Positions 1-10,146 of a stretch of DNA of 64,000 nt are shown one piece after another (the stretch's first letter is position 1; each line of letters opens with the position of its first letter). The notes beneath the pieces were generated by a model that searched no databases, was not told where the DNA came from, and saw only the letters and a list, made by a program, of their open reading frames with translations. The stretch spans positions 5,240,501 to 5,304,500 of the forward strand of contig NZ_CP073078.1 of NCBI RefSeq assembly GCF_018135625.1, written 5' to 3'. A program made the position numbers and the translations under genes. The stretch is from Phenylobacterium montanum. Lineage in GTDB: Bacteria; Pseudomonadota; Alphaproteobacteria; Caulobacterales; Caulobacteraceae.

Positions 1-166
1 AATTCCCCGGGTAGCGCATCGAGGTGTACAGGAACCGGTCGACGACCAGGGCGCCGGCCTCCTTGTCCATCTCGTACTTGATCGGCTCGCCGCCGATGGG
101 GACCTCGATCACGACGTTCACGTCGTGCGGGGGATTGGCGCCAATGGAGACGGCGTCTAGTCGCAT
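1..166 (-). CDS. ppa: Inorganic pyrophosphatase, N-terminal part (gene runs off the left edge)
   Basis: Hydrolyses pyrophosphate to phosphate in the cytosol. Only the first 55 codons are inside the window, read leftwards from an ATG at 166 with a GGAG ribosome site about nine bases upstream. The fragment carries the family I active-site pattern: Glu21, Lys30, Glu32 and Arg44 match Glu20, Lys29, Glu31 and Arg43 of the E. coli enzyme with a constant offset of one. The rest of the protein is outside the window. The gene is divergent from the phage portal gene and marks the host side of the prophage-like segment. Confidence 0.9.
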   Translation of the reverse strand, partial: MRLDAVSIGANPPHDVNVVIEVPIGGEPIKYEMDKEAGALVVDRFLYTSMRYPGN

Positions 167-318
167 AAGGGAATGCTCCGGGGAGGAAAGCGGTTCAGCG
201 CGCCTCCATAGGAGGGCGAGGCCCCCAAGGCAATCTGAACCTACGTCCAATTCGGCGCCGCAACCACGATCTGCGCTGCAATGCGGCGCCGCCTGTTCAA
301 GTCCACAGGAGCTCATCG

Positions 319-1632
319 ATGCCACCTGCCGGCGGGACGCGCCTGTCCCTCAGTCATCGCCTGGGCCCGGTCCAGGGCCGCTTTTCCGACGGCTGGACGG
401 TGTTCGGGCCGGGCGCCCCGGTCCAACCCGTCGAGGCCCAGCCAGTGCGGGCCTTCGACTTCCCCGTCGCCGTCAACAGCGTGGTTCAGCCTCGCGCTTA
501 CGAGCCCTTCAGCTTCGCCCAGTTGCGCGCCTTCGCCAATGTCGAGCTGGTACGCCTGGCGATCGAGACCCGCAAGGACCAGATCGAGCGCCTGGACTGG
601 AGCATCATCCCCAGCGCCGGCGCGACCACGCCCGATCCGGCCGAGATCGCCCGCATCACCGCCTTCTGGCGCCGTCCCGACGGCGTCACCCCCTTCGCCA
701 CCTGGCTGCGCCTGGCGCTCGAGGACCTCTTGGTGCTGGACGCCCCGGCGATCGAGCGGCGCTTCGCCCGCGGCGGCGGCCTGACCGGCCTCGACATCAT
801 CCCCGGCGACACCATCCACCCCATGGTCGATGACACCGGCCGCCGCCCGCGCGGCCCGGGCGCGGTGGCCTACCAGCAGGTGATCAAGGGCGTCGCCTGG
901 GCCGACCTGACCGAGGCCGACCTGATCTATGCCCCGCGCAACCCACGCCCGAACCACAACTACGGCTTCTCGCCGGTCGAACAGGTGATCGTCACCATCA
1001 ACACGGTGATCCGCCGCCAGGCCGCCCAGCTCGCCTATTTCACGGAAGGCAACCTGCCCGCGGGGCTGCTGAACGGACCGGAGGGCTGGAGCCCGGACCA
1101 GATCCGCGACATGCAGCTCTGGCTGGACTCGCGCCTCTCCGGCCAGGCGGCCGAGCAGGCCAAGCTGCTCTGGGTGCCCAGCGGCACGCGCTATCAGGCC
1201 TTCAAGGACAGCCCGCTCAAGGACGAGTTCGACGAGTGGCTGGCGCGGGTGATCGCCTTCGCCTTCAGCCTGCCGCCGACGCCCTTCATTCGTCAGATGA
1301 ACCGCGCCACCGCCGGCGCCGACCAGGACCGTGGCCAGGAGGAAGGGCTTCAGCCGCTCAAGCTCTGGGCCAAGCGCCTGATCGATGGGGTGATTCAGGA
1401 TGACCTGGGCGCCCCGGGCCTCGAGTTCTCCTGGAACGACGCCCCAGCAGTGGACCCCATGGTCCAGGCCCGCATCGACGACCTCGCCATCCGCAACGGC
1501 TCGATGACCATCAACGAGGTTCGCGCCCGCCGTGGCCTGGCCCCCTTGTCGGCCCAGGCCCTGTCGGCCGAGGCCGCTACGGTTTCAGCTTTTTCGGGAG
1601 CGCCGCTACATCCGCCGGGCTCAGCGGGGTGA
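319..1632 (+). CDS. Phage portal protein
   Basis: The 437-residue product looks like an HK97/SPP1-type portal protein, the dodecameric ring through which DNA enters the capsid. Residues about 60-110 (start of the core, with an RLDWSIIP-type segment) and the stretch around residues 185-360 look like portal core. The start ATG has an AGGAG site eight bases upstream. It is followed by a prohead protease gene, the usual portal-protease-capsid order. The last 19 codons are antisense to the 3' end of the next gene and look low-complexity, so the natural C-terminus may have been replaced. No terminase gene precedes it; the gene starts about 150 bp from ppa, so the left arm of the phage is missing. 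Confidence 0.8.
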   Translation: MPPAGGTRLSLSHRLGPVQGRFSDGWTVFGPGAPVQPVEAQPVRAFDFPVAVNSVVQPRAYEPFSFAQLRAFANVELVRLAIETRKDQIERLDWSIIPSAGATTPDPAEIARITAFWRRPDGVTPFATWLRLALEDLLVLDAPAIERRFARGGGLTGLDIIPGDTIHPMVDDTGRRPRGPGAVAYQQVIKGVAWADLTEADLIYAPRNPRPNHNYGFSPVEQVIVTINTVIRRQAAQLAYFTEGNLPAGLLNGPEGWSPDQIRDMQLWLDSRLSGQAAEQAKLLWVPSGTRYQAFKDSPLKDEFDEWLARVIAFAFSLPPTPFIRQMNRATAGADQDRGQEEGLQPLKLWAKRLIDGVIQDDLGAPGLEFSWNDAPAVDPMVQARIDDLAIRNGSMTINEVRARRGLAPLSAQALSAEAATVSAFSGAPLHPPGSAG

Positions 1633-1987
1633 TGCCGGAAACGATGCAAGGCACGGCCATGCCGCCCGGCGGATCGGCGACCTTCACGTCCATCTCGATC
1701 GGCGAGCAGATCAAATCGCTGATCGGCTTGGTGATCAGGTGGGCGTTGGGCGCCTGCAGAATAGGGCAGCTGTCGGTGAATTCGATCCGATAGAAATCGT
1801 GGATCCCCACCCGGATATAGATCGACTTGGCGTCGTCGGCCGGTTTCCAGCCCTCCCAGTCGTGACTGCGGAAGCACTTGGGCGCCGGCGTGGTCGAGGG
1901 CGCGGCGGGCTGGTCGGCCCAGGCCGCGCCCGACAGGGCGAAGGCCGCGATAGCGGCGCCTGTGAAGGCTCTGGCTCGAACTCGCAT
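1577..1987 (-). CDS. Secreted DUF6491-family protein
   Basis: The 136-residue product starts with a clear Sec signal peptide (hydrophobic core at residues 9-21, likely cleavage after AWA at about residue 23) and continues as a small periplasmic domain with three cysteines. I recognise the pattern as DUF6491, a family of unknown function common in Caulobacterales. It lies on the opposite strand between the portal and protease genes and overlaps the portal 3' end by 56 bases. This is an unusual place for a virion operon and suggests insertion of a host-type or moron gene. Function unknown. Confidence 0.7.
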   Translation of the reverse strand: MRVRARAFTGAAIAAFALSGAAWADQPAAPSTTPAPKCFRSHDWEGWKPADDAKSIYIRVGIHDFYRIEFTDSCPILQAPNAHLITKPISDLICSPIEMDVKVADPPGGMAVPCIVSGITPLSPADVAALPKKLKP

Positions 1988-2114
1988 CTCTAGTTCCTCC
2001 CGCGTGGTTCACGCGCCCGGCGATGATCGCGCCGGCCCGTGTCGCGATTGTGGCCCGCCCTGATGGCCAAGCCAGTTTTTGTTTCCAACCTGAAGCCTGA
2101 AGGGGCCAGCCAGA

Positions 2115-3200
2115 ATGCGAATTTTCGGCGAAATCACCAAGCTCGAACCCCAGGACGACGGCACCATCAAGGTGGTGGGCGTCGCCTCCAGCGGGGCGGT
2201 GGACCAGGCCGACGAGCGGGTCGACCCGGACGCGATGAAGGCGGCCCTCCCGGACTACATGAAGTTCGGCGCCCTGCGCGAAATGCATGGCCTCACCGCC
2301 GCCGGCGCCACCCTCAGCGCCGAGGTGGGCGAGGACGGCCAGACCCGCATCGAGGCCCATGTGGTCGATCCGGTGGCGGTCAAGAAGGTGCGCCTCGGCG
2401 TCTACAAGGGTTTCTCCATCGGCGGTCGGGTGCTCGGCCGCGACGGGCGCGATCGCAACCTGATCACCGCCCTGCGCCTGGACGAGATCAGCCTGGTCGA
2501 TCGTCCCTGCAATCCCGAGGCCGTGATTGAGATGTGGAAGGCGGTCGCCGCGCCCGATCCGGCGCCTGGCCCCAGCAACGCTCAAGTAATCGCCAAAGCC
2601 ATCGAGTTGGCCGCCGCCGCCGGCAAGCGCGGCCGCTACAAGGACTTCGTGGTCAAGGCCCGCCAGCAGCTCGTCGCCGCCCAGCCCGCCCATCCAGCGT
2701 CGGAGATGCTCGACAAGCTCGGCGCCCGCAATTCCAAGGCCGATCTTGCCCGCATCCAGGCCGCCCACGACGAACTCGTGGCCCTGGGCGCCCGATGCCA
2801 CGGCTGCGACGGAGGCGACGATCCCGATGCCGGCGCCGTCGATCCGGGCGACCTGACGCCGCCGGCCGCCAACGACAACGATGCGCCGGCGGGCGACAGC
2901 GACGGCCTTTCCAAGACCGCCCTGGCCCTGCGCGCCGAGCTCAGCGGCGAGATCGACGGCCTGCGCCGCGCTTATGCCGACCTGCAGAAGCGCTTCGACG
3001 ACCTCGCCGCCCAGCCCCTGCCGCCGCGCGCCCTGGCCGGCTGGGCCAGGGCGGTGACCAAGGCCGAAGACGCCGCCGGCGAACCCGCCTTCTGCGCCGA
3101 AGCCCTGCGCAAGCACATCGAGGACCTGCCGCCCGAAGCGCGCGCCCAGCTCGAGCTGCGCGCCGCGCTCGCCCGCCCCATCGCGATCCACGGCCGCTAG
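2115..3200 (+). CDS. Phage prohead protease / XkdF-like protein
   Basis: The 361-residue product begins with a domain of about 140 residues resembling HK97 prohead proteases or XkdF-type putative proteases: an opening strand segment, a GFSIGGRV segment near residue 100, and the EISLVDRPCNP segment near residue 130 typical of the family C-terminal strand. The rest is Ala/Asp-rich with likely coiled coil (residues about 265-300), as expected for a protease-scaffold fusion that is cut during capsid maturation. An AAGGGG site precedes the ATG. It sits directly upstream of the capsid remnant. Confidence 0.72.
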   Translation: MRIFGEITKLEPQDDGTIKVVGVASSGAVDQADERVDPDAMKAALPDYMKFGALREMHGLTAAGATLSAEVGEDGQTRIEAHVVDPVAVKKVRLGVYKGFSIGGRVLGRDGRDRNLITALRLDEISLVDRPCNPEAVIEMWKAVAAPDPAPGPSNAQVIAKAIELAAAAGKRGRYKDFVVKARQQLVAAQPAHPASEMLDKLGARNSKADLARIQAAHDELVALGARCHGCDGGDDPDAGAVDPGDLTPPAANDNDAPAGDSDGLSKTALALRAELSGEIDGLRRAYADLQKRFDDLAAQPLPPRALAGWARAVTKAEDAAGEPAFCAEALRKHIEDLPPEARAQLELRAALARPIAIHGR

Positions 3201-3261
3201 CCGCCGTCCCATTCGGCGACGCGACGCCGACCCGAACCTCCGACCAAGGAGCCCAGAAAGC

Positions 3262-3697
3262 ATGAACATGCGCGTTAATCAGAACGATCTCCGCAAGGCG
3301 GTGGTCGACTCCCTCGCCAACCCCTCCGAGGACATCGCCCGCCACGTGCTGGCCATGGCCGGCGCCAACCCCGACCGGATCGAAAAATCGATCACAACCG
3401 GCACGGGCCTGGTCGCCTACGACCTGCAGGCGCCGGCGAAGAATTTAGCAGTGCTCCAACGCCGCCGCCGCCACCGCCTATATCCAGATCTTCGATTCCG
3501 CCGCCGCCGCCGTGATCCTGGGCTCGACCCCGCCCAAGCTCACCTACCCGATCCCGCCCTCTGGCTATTGGGAAGAGCACTACCCCGGCGAGGAACGCCC
3601 CGCCTTCACCTACGCCATCACCGTCGCCGTCACCACCACCCCCACCGGCGCCACAGCCCCGGCGACGGGCGCGGTGTGCAACTTCATCTTCAAGTGA
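3262..3697 (+). pseudogene. Major capsid protein N-terminus fused out of frame to the C-terminus of a second virion protein
   Basis: From the ATG (AAGGAG site ten bases upstream) about 60 residues read like the start of a phage major capsid protein, ending in a segment LVAYDLQAPAKNL that in intact homologues leads into the coat domain. Around 3443-3452 the sense jumps to another frame: after a TAG at 3446 that frame reads on to a stop at 3695-3697 as the C-terminal ~80 residues of a small phage structural protein (SNAAAATAYIQIFD start, then PFAM-like beta segments). The original frame after the junction is arginine-rich nonsense ending at 3711. The simplest reading is one deletion that removed the coat domain and everything up to the middle of a downstream gene. 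Confidence 0.7.
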
Positions 3698-3707
3698 GGA
3701 GGGTGGG

Positions 3708-5612
3708 ATGAGAACACTAATTGGTCTCGTTATAACGTTTCTGGCATTCTTTTGCGCGCGCCTCGCAAACGCTGGCGGCTATGTTCCCCCACTAGTTCCT
3801 ACCGATATGCTGGCAGGACAGCGCCTGCAAACTGGTGACTCTATGGTCGCGCTTTTCAGCGCGGCTTCAACAGGCGGCAATACTCGTACTGGCCCCTGGC
3901 ACTACGCTTTCCGGCGCAAGATTCCCCTTGGGACACTAAACGGGGCCACGTCCTACTATCAATGCAGGCTTACGTTCTCAAACTGGGTTCAGGGGCCGGG
4001 TGCAAATCTGGTGGTTTCTGGTTCCGCGAACACATCTGGATCGCCAACCATCACGGTCTCGTCGACGGCTGGGATATGGGCGGGGCAGATCATTTCGATG
4101 ACTGGGTTCCCGGCGGGGACCAAAGTCGCCTCGATCACGGACTCGACTCATGTGGTCGCTAACCAGAACGCTACCTCCACCAATTCATCGGTGGTGGCAG
4201 CTTTCACCTCAACGCCAAACTATTATGGAAATGCTGCGGGAGAAGTGGATACGATCGGTGATCCGTTGGTAATAGGTAATGTAGGGTTTCTTCCGACCTG
4301 GAACAGCGGCGCTCAGCCCATTCAAGTCTATTTCGATGGCCAAAAGTCGGTACAGGTCCCAGCTGGGGCTTCTGTCGACAGCGACTGGTTCGCAGTCAAT
4401 TTGGTTCCATCGACCTCCATCGCGGCAGAGGAGCGCCACGACGTTTGGTACGACAATCAGACCAGTCTTTATGGCAATGAGGCTATGCGGCTCGATCTTG
4501 GTGAAGCTTACGACTACGCTGGCGAAATTCAGCCGATCAGCGGGACTTCGATCGATCAGTCGCTGCCTCTTTCTCCAAGTTATAGCAAAACAACAGCAAT
4601 ATATGGTTACGGCCCGACTACCCTGACGTGCCGGTCAAACGTTCCTGTGAACGCGAACAGATCTTTTGCTATTGTTGGAGATAGTAAAGGGCGCGGGGCG
4701 TGGGACGTATTTCTTGCGCCCGGCACCACGTCATTGATTCAATACGGGGATAGCAGCGGAAACGTCGGCTGGATTTCTCGACTCCTAGCCAACAATGGCT
4801 TCAACTATATCAACACTTCACAATCCTCCAAGTGGATGGCTAACTTCGTTTCGAATCCAAGCAATACACTTGATCTGATTCGACGAGGAAGCGTTACTGA
4901 CGCGATCTTGGCCCTCGGCGTGAACGACATCGCCAACGGCTAGACCGCCGTGCAGCTTGAGGCAAATTTCGAATCAGCTGTCGCGATCCTGAAGGCGGCA
5001 GGTGTCCGAGTTTGGGCTGTTACCATCGGGACTGAGACGACAACGACTGACGGGGGCGCTACCACCGGCAACCAAACTCCCGTTCCCGGCTTTGCCCCTG
5101 GTGGTGCGGGCCAAGCTTACAACGACTGGCTTCGAACCACGGGTGCGCCGACTTACACGGGCGGTCGCATTCTCGACGAAGCTGACGCCGAAATGTCGAG
5201 CCGCGACAGCCAACTCTGGCGTGTCGACTACCACCCATTCGCCGACTGGTTTGGCAGCTTGATCGCAGTCAGCTTTGTCCCAGGTTCCGGTGGTATGAAT
5301 GGAAGTTACAATATCACGGCGACCGGGGGCGGTTGCTTGGTTGAGCCAGTTGTTCAGGCAACTGTGTCTGGCGGCGCAATCTCGGCGGTGTCGACAACAA
5401 ATGTCGGTGCGGGCTGCGGCTCAACACCCTCGTTCTCGACGAGTGCGATCGCGGGCCTGTCGGGCGGATCGATTACCGCAACCGTGACGGCGCTCCGGAA
5501 CGGTATCCATCCGCGCTCGCTAACAGATTTGACGGGAAGCAGTGTCGACGCCAACGGCCTAGTGGCGACCTATCTTCAGTCGCAGTTCGTTTCGGGCTTA
5601 GCGCTTCCTTAG
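3708..5612 (+). pseudogene. Secreted SGNH/GDSL-type hydrolase interrupted by an in-frame amber codon
   Basis: Two open frames, 3708-4943 and 4950-5612, are in the same phase and separated only by TAG (4941-4943) and two codons. Joined, they make a ~634-residue SGNH hydrolase: signal peptide (residues 1-22, ANA cleavage), an inserted repeat-like beta domain, block I with GDS (near 4678), block III with GVND just before the stop, and a catalytic-His segment GIHP near 5503 after another beta insert. These enzymes deacylate polysaccharides or esters outside the cell or on phage tails. A single C-to-T change (CAG to TAG) would explain the stop. It starts behind a strong GAGGAGG site. GC is lower than in the host genes. 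Whether suppression yields full-length protein is unknown. Confidence 0.75.
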
Positions 5613-5743
5613 GAGCGGTTCAGCAGGTGCGACGGCAGTGCGGTTGTCGGCGCCGTCATCCATCGTTTGGTCGTCGAATCTGCTCCTGGCTCGTGGCGAA
5701 CAGGAAGCCGTTCACAAACTACGATTGCGCGCTAGTCAAACAG

Positions 5744-6865
5744 TCAAGCGACAACGCCAACCTTCGGCCGAATGATCCGCTTCAGCGCGGCCAAGGTTGG
5801 TTTTTCCACATAAACGTAGACTGCTGATGCCAGCACCAGCGCCGCTATGAACCCCACGCCGAGGTACGCCAAACCACCCGCAAGGTGAAGCTTCTTCCAA
5901 ACGGCGGTGAGTGGGCGAATGGCAAACATGTGCGACAAGTAGAGGGCGTAAGACGCGCCGCCCAAGAAGACCATCATTCGGACCAGCGGACCCGACTGAC
6001 CGCCACTCTGCCGAGGGGGCGGCCCGAGAATGGCAGAGGACGCTAGGAGAATTGCGGGAATTCCGCCCCAGACGATGCGCCATCGTTGATCTGTGAGATT
6101 GAAGTGCACACAAACCAAGGAAGCAATGACGCCGAGCGCGGCTAGAAAAATTCTCGTGGAGAGATGAAGCCGCAAACCACCGACGAACGCCATGCTCAGT
6201 AGCACGCCCCCGATGAACTCCAAGATGATCGGCGCAGTCCAAAATTTGACCATGACTTGGCTATCAGGGATAAATTCGCCGACTGCAACGGCAATTAAGA
6301 ACGCCGAAACCAGACCAACAATCGCTGTGCGCCGAGGAAAGAAAAGGGCAATTGTAAAGGCGAAATAAAACAGCATTTCATAGTTTAAGGTCCATCCAAG
6401 TCCCAGAATCGGAAAGACTTGGCCCTGTGCCCTCTGCCACGGGATAAATAAGTACGAACTTACGATGTGGCCGACGCTCCAGTCAAATTGCCTCACTTCC
6501 CCGGGGATCAAAATCGTGATAGCGAGCATCAAAGTTGTGAATAGCCAATATAGAGGCACAATTCGAACGAATCGGCGTCGCAAAAATTCAAATGGATAGT
6601 CTTTTTCGGCAAAATGCCTATTTGTCAGAAAATACATCAAGAAGCCACTGGTAACAAAAAATATATCGACGCCAACGGTCCATTCAAACCTCAACAGATT
6701 GTCCATTGGGATCGAAAAATTGGGGCCAGATAGCTCGCGTACTAGGTGGCGAAACAGGACCATCGCCGCAGCGATGAACCTCAGGATTTGAACATTTTCC
6801 AGAAACTCTCCACCGGACGCGTTGATGGGGCGGGCCGTTCTTTGTTCGGGAACCTGGAACTTCAA
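5744..6865 (-). CDS. ExoZ-like membrane acyltransferase (acyltransferase 3 family)
   Basis: The 373-residue protein has about ten hydrophobic segments and the acyltransferase-3 hallmarks: the early LRFIAAAMVLFRH segment with the active-site His, VDIFFVTSGFLM, RRFVRIVPLYWL and GWTLNYEMLFY. These last motifs are typical of ExoZ-type enzymes that acetylate or succinylate exopolysaccharide or O-antigen at the inner membrane. It is clearly related to the product at 10147-11181. The only start in frame that fits is a TTG at 6865 with an AGGGG site nine bases upstream. AT-rich codons are used far more than in neighbouring host genes, suggesting acquisition. Confidence 0.85.
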   Translation of the reverse strand: MKFQVPEQRTARPINASGGEFLENVQILRFIAAAMVLFRHLVRELSGPNFSIPMDNLLRFEWTVGVDIFFVTSGFLMYFLTNRHFAEKDYPFEFLRRRFVRIVPLYWLFTTLMLAITILIPGEVRQFDWSVGHIVSSYLFIPWQRAQGQVFPILGLGWTLNYEMLFYFAFTIALFFPRRTAIVGLVSAFLIAVAVGEFIPDSQVMVKFWTAPIILEFIGGVLLSMAFVGGLRLHLSTRIFLAALGVIASLVCVHFNLTDQRWRIVWGGIPAILLASSAILGPPPRQSGGQSGPLVRMMVFLGGASYALYLSHMFAIRPLTAVWKKLHLAGGLAYLGVGFIAALVLASAVYVYVEKPTLAALKRIIRPKVGVVA

Positions 6866-7143
6866 CTCGCTGAACCCCTGTCAATCTGGCTTCGCGAGTC
6901 TGTTCGAACGTGATTCGCCTGTCAAACGGAGCGCGATCGGTAACCCATGATCGGTGCCGAAAAGTGCCCTATTTTCGATCTATCGGCTGGAGCGGAGTTT
7001 CGCGGTTGGCGGGCTGGCAGCGAGGGGTGTCGGCGATCGTGGCCGTCTCTGACAGCCTTCAAGGTTCGTCCGGGCCGAACACCATTCGTCACCTTGGTGT
7101 CGGACCCCTCCGCGGCCAAAGGGCCGGCGTGAGCCGCCACAGC

Positions 7144-8520
7144 TTATGATCCGGATTGAATGGGCGCGGCTTCAATTGACCTATTATATTGCCGCCAATC
7201 GCGACGCCCACGGCCGTACCGGCCAAACCCCAAATCCCAATTTGGAATTGGCTTCATATAAATTCCACCCAGGAAATAAGCAAAGAATATTTCGAAGGGC
7301 ACTAGAAGGCCGCCATTCACAAATTCATACTGAATATATAGCATGAAAAGAATTCCTATAGGCACGTTAGATGAAAACAAAATCATTATAAAGAAGATGG
7401 ACCAAACGACCGCGACAAATAATCCGTATTCGACGATTAGTTTGGTCGGCGTCCCCCAGCTCGGCGAGCCGTTTGGCTTTCCCTTGATAACAAGGGGGAG
7501 GCGTGCGTCGTCGGCCGCGTTGCTCGCGCCAACTCCAAGGAACGAGTCGTGGAAATCCGAAGTCGAGGTCAGCTGCTTCCAAGCAAGCTGGTATGGCCAC
7601 ACGAATCTCTGATTCCCGCTTTGCCCAACTTGGGTGAACTCGCTGGAGCGCCTGGTGTAGTCGTTGAGCGCGCCCTTAGCGAGCGCTGCCCCCAAAATCA
7701 GCGGAACAATCAGGACGGCGACCAGGAGCGTGGATATTTTTGTGCGCCAAAGCATGAGTGGAATAACGAGCGCCAGGAGTAGAAATCCCGTTCCGGCGAA
7801 TGTAAGCAAAAGGGCCGAACCGAGAAACCCCAGGCGAAGCAGATTCTGTCGCGTATAAAATTCCACGACGATTCCCATCGCCATGAACTGTGAGGTGTGG
7901 GATGCTTCAAGCATGAAGAAGCCGTTAGGTTTCGTATACGGCGATCCCCAATGCGTGGGTTGAATGTAAACATAGTGGAGAAATTGGAAAGATTCCGGAA
8001 GGATCTTGTCGAAATTTGGAATTGGGTGGTGAGCCAAATTAAAAGCCCAGTCCACATAGACCATGAATCCGATGAATAATGTAACATTTACAAATGAGCA
8101 CATTATCTTGAATATCGCTGGCCGCTCCATCGGGGCGATGAACATGAAGACTGAATAATATACCATCGCCGCAAGAATGGCCGGAATCGAAATCGGTTCC
8201 CGAAAATACGTAAACAACTGCTCTGAAACCAAAACAGCGGCGAATATGAAATATCCTATAGCCCGCTTTTTTTCTATGAAAAGTAATTTTCTCCAGAAAA
8301 GCATGGCAACACAGGCCACACCCTCGAAGAGGCACAGTTCAATGTTGAACGGTGGGAGTGCAATCTTTTCGGTAAGGACCACAAACCAAATTGAGAAGGT
8401 CACCCAGAAGACGATAATCTCCGAATTCGGCGAGATGGGTCCATGTGTATCTGGATCATACTTGTCGAACGCGTGGATGCGCCCAAGGAGTTTGGGGGCG
8501 GTCTGTCGGAGAGTGTTCAT
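7144..8520 (-). CDS. O-antigen polymerase/ligase-like membrane protein
   Basis: The product of about 458 residues has ten or more transmembrane stretches with one large hydrophilic loop (around residues 270-350) containing SGNQRFVWPYQLAW and GVGASNA segments, the layout of the Wzy/WaaL O-antigen ligase superfamily. These proteins polymerise or transfer polysaccharide at the periplasmic face. I place the start at the ATG at 8520, behind a strong GGAGGAG site, not at the upstream in-frame codon at 8553. The gene is among the most AT-rich in the window. It reads toward the ExoZ-like gene on the same strand. The exact substrate is not visible. Confidence 0.72.
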   Translation of the reverse strand: MNTLRQTAPKLLGRIHAFDKYDPDTHGPISPNSEIIVFWVTFSIWFVVLTEKIALPPFNIELCLFEGVACVAMLFWRKLLFIEKKRAIGYFIFAAVLVSEQLFTYFREPISIPAILAAMVYYSVFMFIAPMERPAIFKIMCSFVNVTLFIGFMVYVDWAFNLAHHPIPNFDKILPESFQFLHYVYIQPTHWGSPYTKPNGFFMLEASHTSQFMAMGIVVEFYTRQNLLRLGFLGSALLLTFAGTGFLLLALVIPLMLWRTKISTLLVAVLIVPLILGAALAKGALNDYTRRSSEFTQVGQSGNQRFVWPYQLAWKQLTSTSDFHDSFLGVGASNAADDARLPLVIKGKPNGSPSWGTPTKLIVEYGLFVAVVWSIFFIMILFSSNVPIGILFMLYIQYEFVNGGLLVPFEIFFAYFLGGIYMKPIPNWDLGFGRYGRGRRDWRQYNRSIEAAPIQSGS

Positions 8521-8912
8521 AGGCGTCCTAGCTCCTCCGGGCACGGCTACCATGAGGGGGTTAACATATCCACGATGTGTTGCGGCCTAGCTTGGCTTTC
8601 CATTTCGCCGTGGCGTCGGCTGCGAGGGGCTCGACCCTGTGGGTGTTGGACGCATTGATCGAGGCTGACCGGGCAGCGCCCGGCGACTCGGAATATCGGC
8701 ATAGAACATTGTCCTTGGCGGCATGCTTCTCGAAATGCTCAGGCCTAGTTGCGTGTTCCGTCAGGCGGTCCTCGCCGTGGCCGGCAGCAGCGCTGAAAAC
8801 AAGGGTTATGTTGCAGCGCGCTTCGACGACGTCGCCGCTGACAAAGGCAGGTTTGCATGCGGGGCCCACACCAACTGCTTCGCTGCGCCTTGTGGGCTAG
8901 CGCGCCTTTTCA
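8521..8912. other. Intergenic gap between divergent polysaccharide genes
   Basis: A gap of 392 bases between the polymerase-like gene (minus) and the OafA-type gene (plus). Short open frames occur on both strands, but none has convincing composition, a ribosome site or a recognisable motif. Promoters for both flanking genes are expected here; I could not assign them. Confidence 0.5.
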
Positions 8913-10004
8913 ATGACAGCCATAAAGCGGCCGATGGTGAAGCTGCAACCCCCACATCGTATCAAGGGATTCGACGGAATCCGCGCAATCGCCGTTTTCG
9001 GCGTCTTCCTCATGCATAAGACGGCCCTGGGCGAACGCTACGAGCTAGGCGCATACGGCGTGTGGCTGTTTTTTCTCCTCTCCGGGTTTTTGATCACCTC
9101 CCAGCTGGTCGCCGCCCGCGAGCGGGTCGAAGAGGGCGGGGAGAGCTGCTGGTCGGAGCTCGGCGGATTCTGGTGGCGCCGTTCATTCCGAATTTTGCCG
9201 CCGTACTACGCCCTGCTGATCGTGCTTGCAGGGCTCTATGCACTTTGGCGTCGCCCGGTCCCGGCCTTGAGTTGGCATTTTCTCTACGCAACCAACTGGT
9301 ACGCAGAGTTTCATCCGCAGGTCGACCTCGGCACTTGGCAACATTTCTGGTCTCTCGCGATTGAGGAGCAGTTCTATCTCGTCTTCGCTCCGCTCCTGAT
9401 CCTGACGCCGCGCCGCTGGGCACCTTGGTGGTGCGGCGGACTTATCGCTGCGGGGGTTTTGCGGCGAATCTGGATGGTCGAGGCTGGATGGCCACCGTTC
9501 TCGATCTATGTGGACAGCCTTGTGAACATGGCGAGTCTCGCAGTCGGTGGGTTAGGTGGCTTGATTGTCAGGCGACATGCCCTTCGCGGCGAGTGGATCG
9601 GGTGGGCCGCGCTTGCAGGTTTCCTCGTGCTGCCCTTTTGCCTGGGGGCCTTGGGATGGTCGAATTCGATCAGCCCGCTGCTGGCATTGGCGTTTGGCCT
9701 GATTGCGATCCTCGCCCTGCACGGCAATCAGGCCGGTCCGCTCGCGAACCTTCTGAGCTGGCCGCCGATAGCCTATTTTGGCCGAATTTCGTATGGATTC
9801 TATCTTTACGAGAGTTATCCGCCATCACAACTAGCGGCGGGATTGGCGCACCATGGTGGGGTCGCCTCTGAGGTCGAGGGTGCCTTGTTTGCGTTTTTCG
9901 CGAGCCTTGCGATTTCGGTCGCGTCGTATGAGCTTTTGGAAATGCCAATCCAGCGCTTGGGGCGTTCGTTGCGGATCGGGCGGGTGACACCAGAGCCTGC
10001 TTAG
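8913..10004 (+). CDS. OafA/YrhL-type acyltransferase (acyltransferase 3 family)
   Basis: The 363-residue polytopic protein starts GFDGIRAIAVFGVFLMHK near residue 20 (family signature with catalytic His), followed by GVWLFFLLSGFLI, FWWRRSFRILPPYYALL and WSLAIEEQFYLVFAP near residue 150. These are the OafA/YrhL signatures of enzymes that O-acetylate lipopolysaccharide or other glycans using an acyl-CoA-derived donor. It lacks the SGNH domain some OafA proteins carry at the C-terminus. GC is intermediate. It may act on the same polysaccharide as the ExoZ-like enzymes on either side; that link is inferred from position only. Confidence 0.85.
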   Translation: MTAIKRPMVKLQPPHRIKGFDGIRAIAVFGVFLMHKTALGERYELGAYGVWLFFLLSGFLITSQLVAARERVEEGGESCWSELGGFWWRRSFRILPPYYALLIVLAGLYALWRRPVPALSWHFLYATNWYAEFHPQVDLGTWQHFWSLAIEEQFYLVFAPLLILTPRRWAPWWCGGLIAAGVLRRIWMVEAGWPPFSIYVDSLVNMASLAVGGLGGLIVRRHALRGEWIGWAALAGFLVLPFCLGALGWSNSISPLLALAFGLIAILALHGNQAGPLANLLSWPPIAYFGRISYGFYLYESYPPSQLAAGLAHHGGVASEVEGALFAFFASLAISVASYELLEMPIQRLGRSLRIGRVTPEPA

Positions 10005-10146
10005 GTTGGATAGTTCGACGCTGGCGTGCTAGCGCTGAGTGGAGGCAAGTAAGGCGGACGATCATGACAATGGCGCGGGCGGGCCAGAGAGACCTCAATC
10101 TTCCCGACCCTGCGCCCATGTGGAAATGTCTGCGGCAGGTGAGACC

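Noticed and set aside
283-320. GTTCAAGTCC near 295-304, like a tRNA T-loop and possible attachment site
   Set aside because: No full tRNA cloverleaf, no acceptor end and no matching copy found at the right side of the prophage-like region.
8577-8900. A 107-codon frame in the gap between the polymerase-like and OafA-type genes
   Set aside because: No ribosome site, no motif, and a similar-length frame exists on the other strand.
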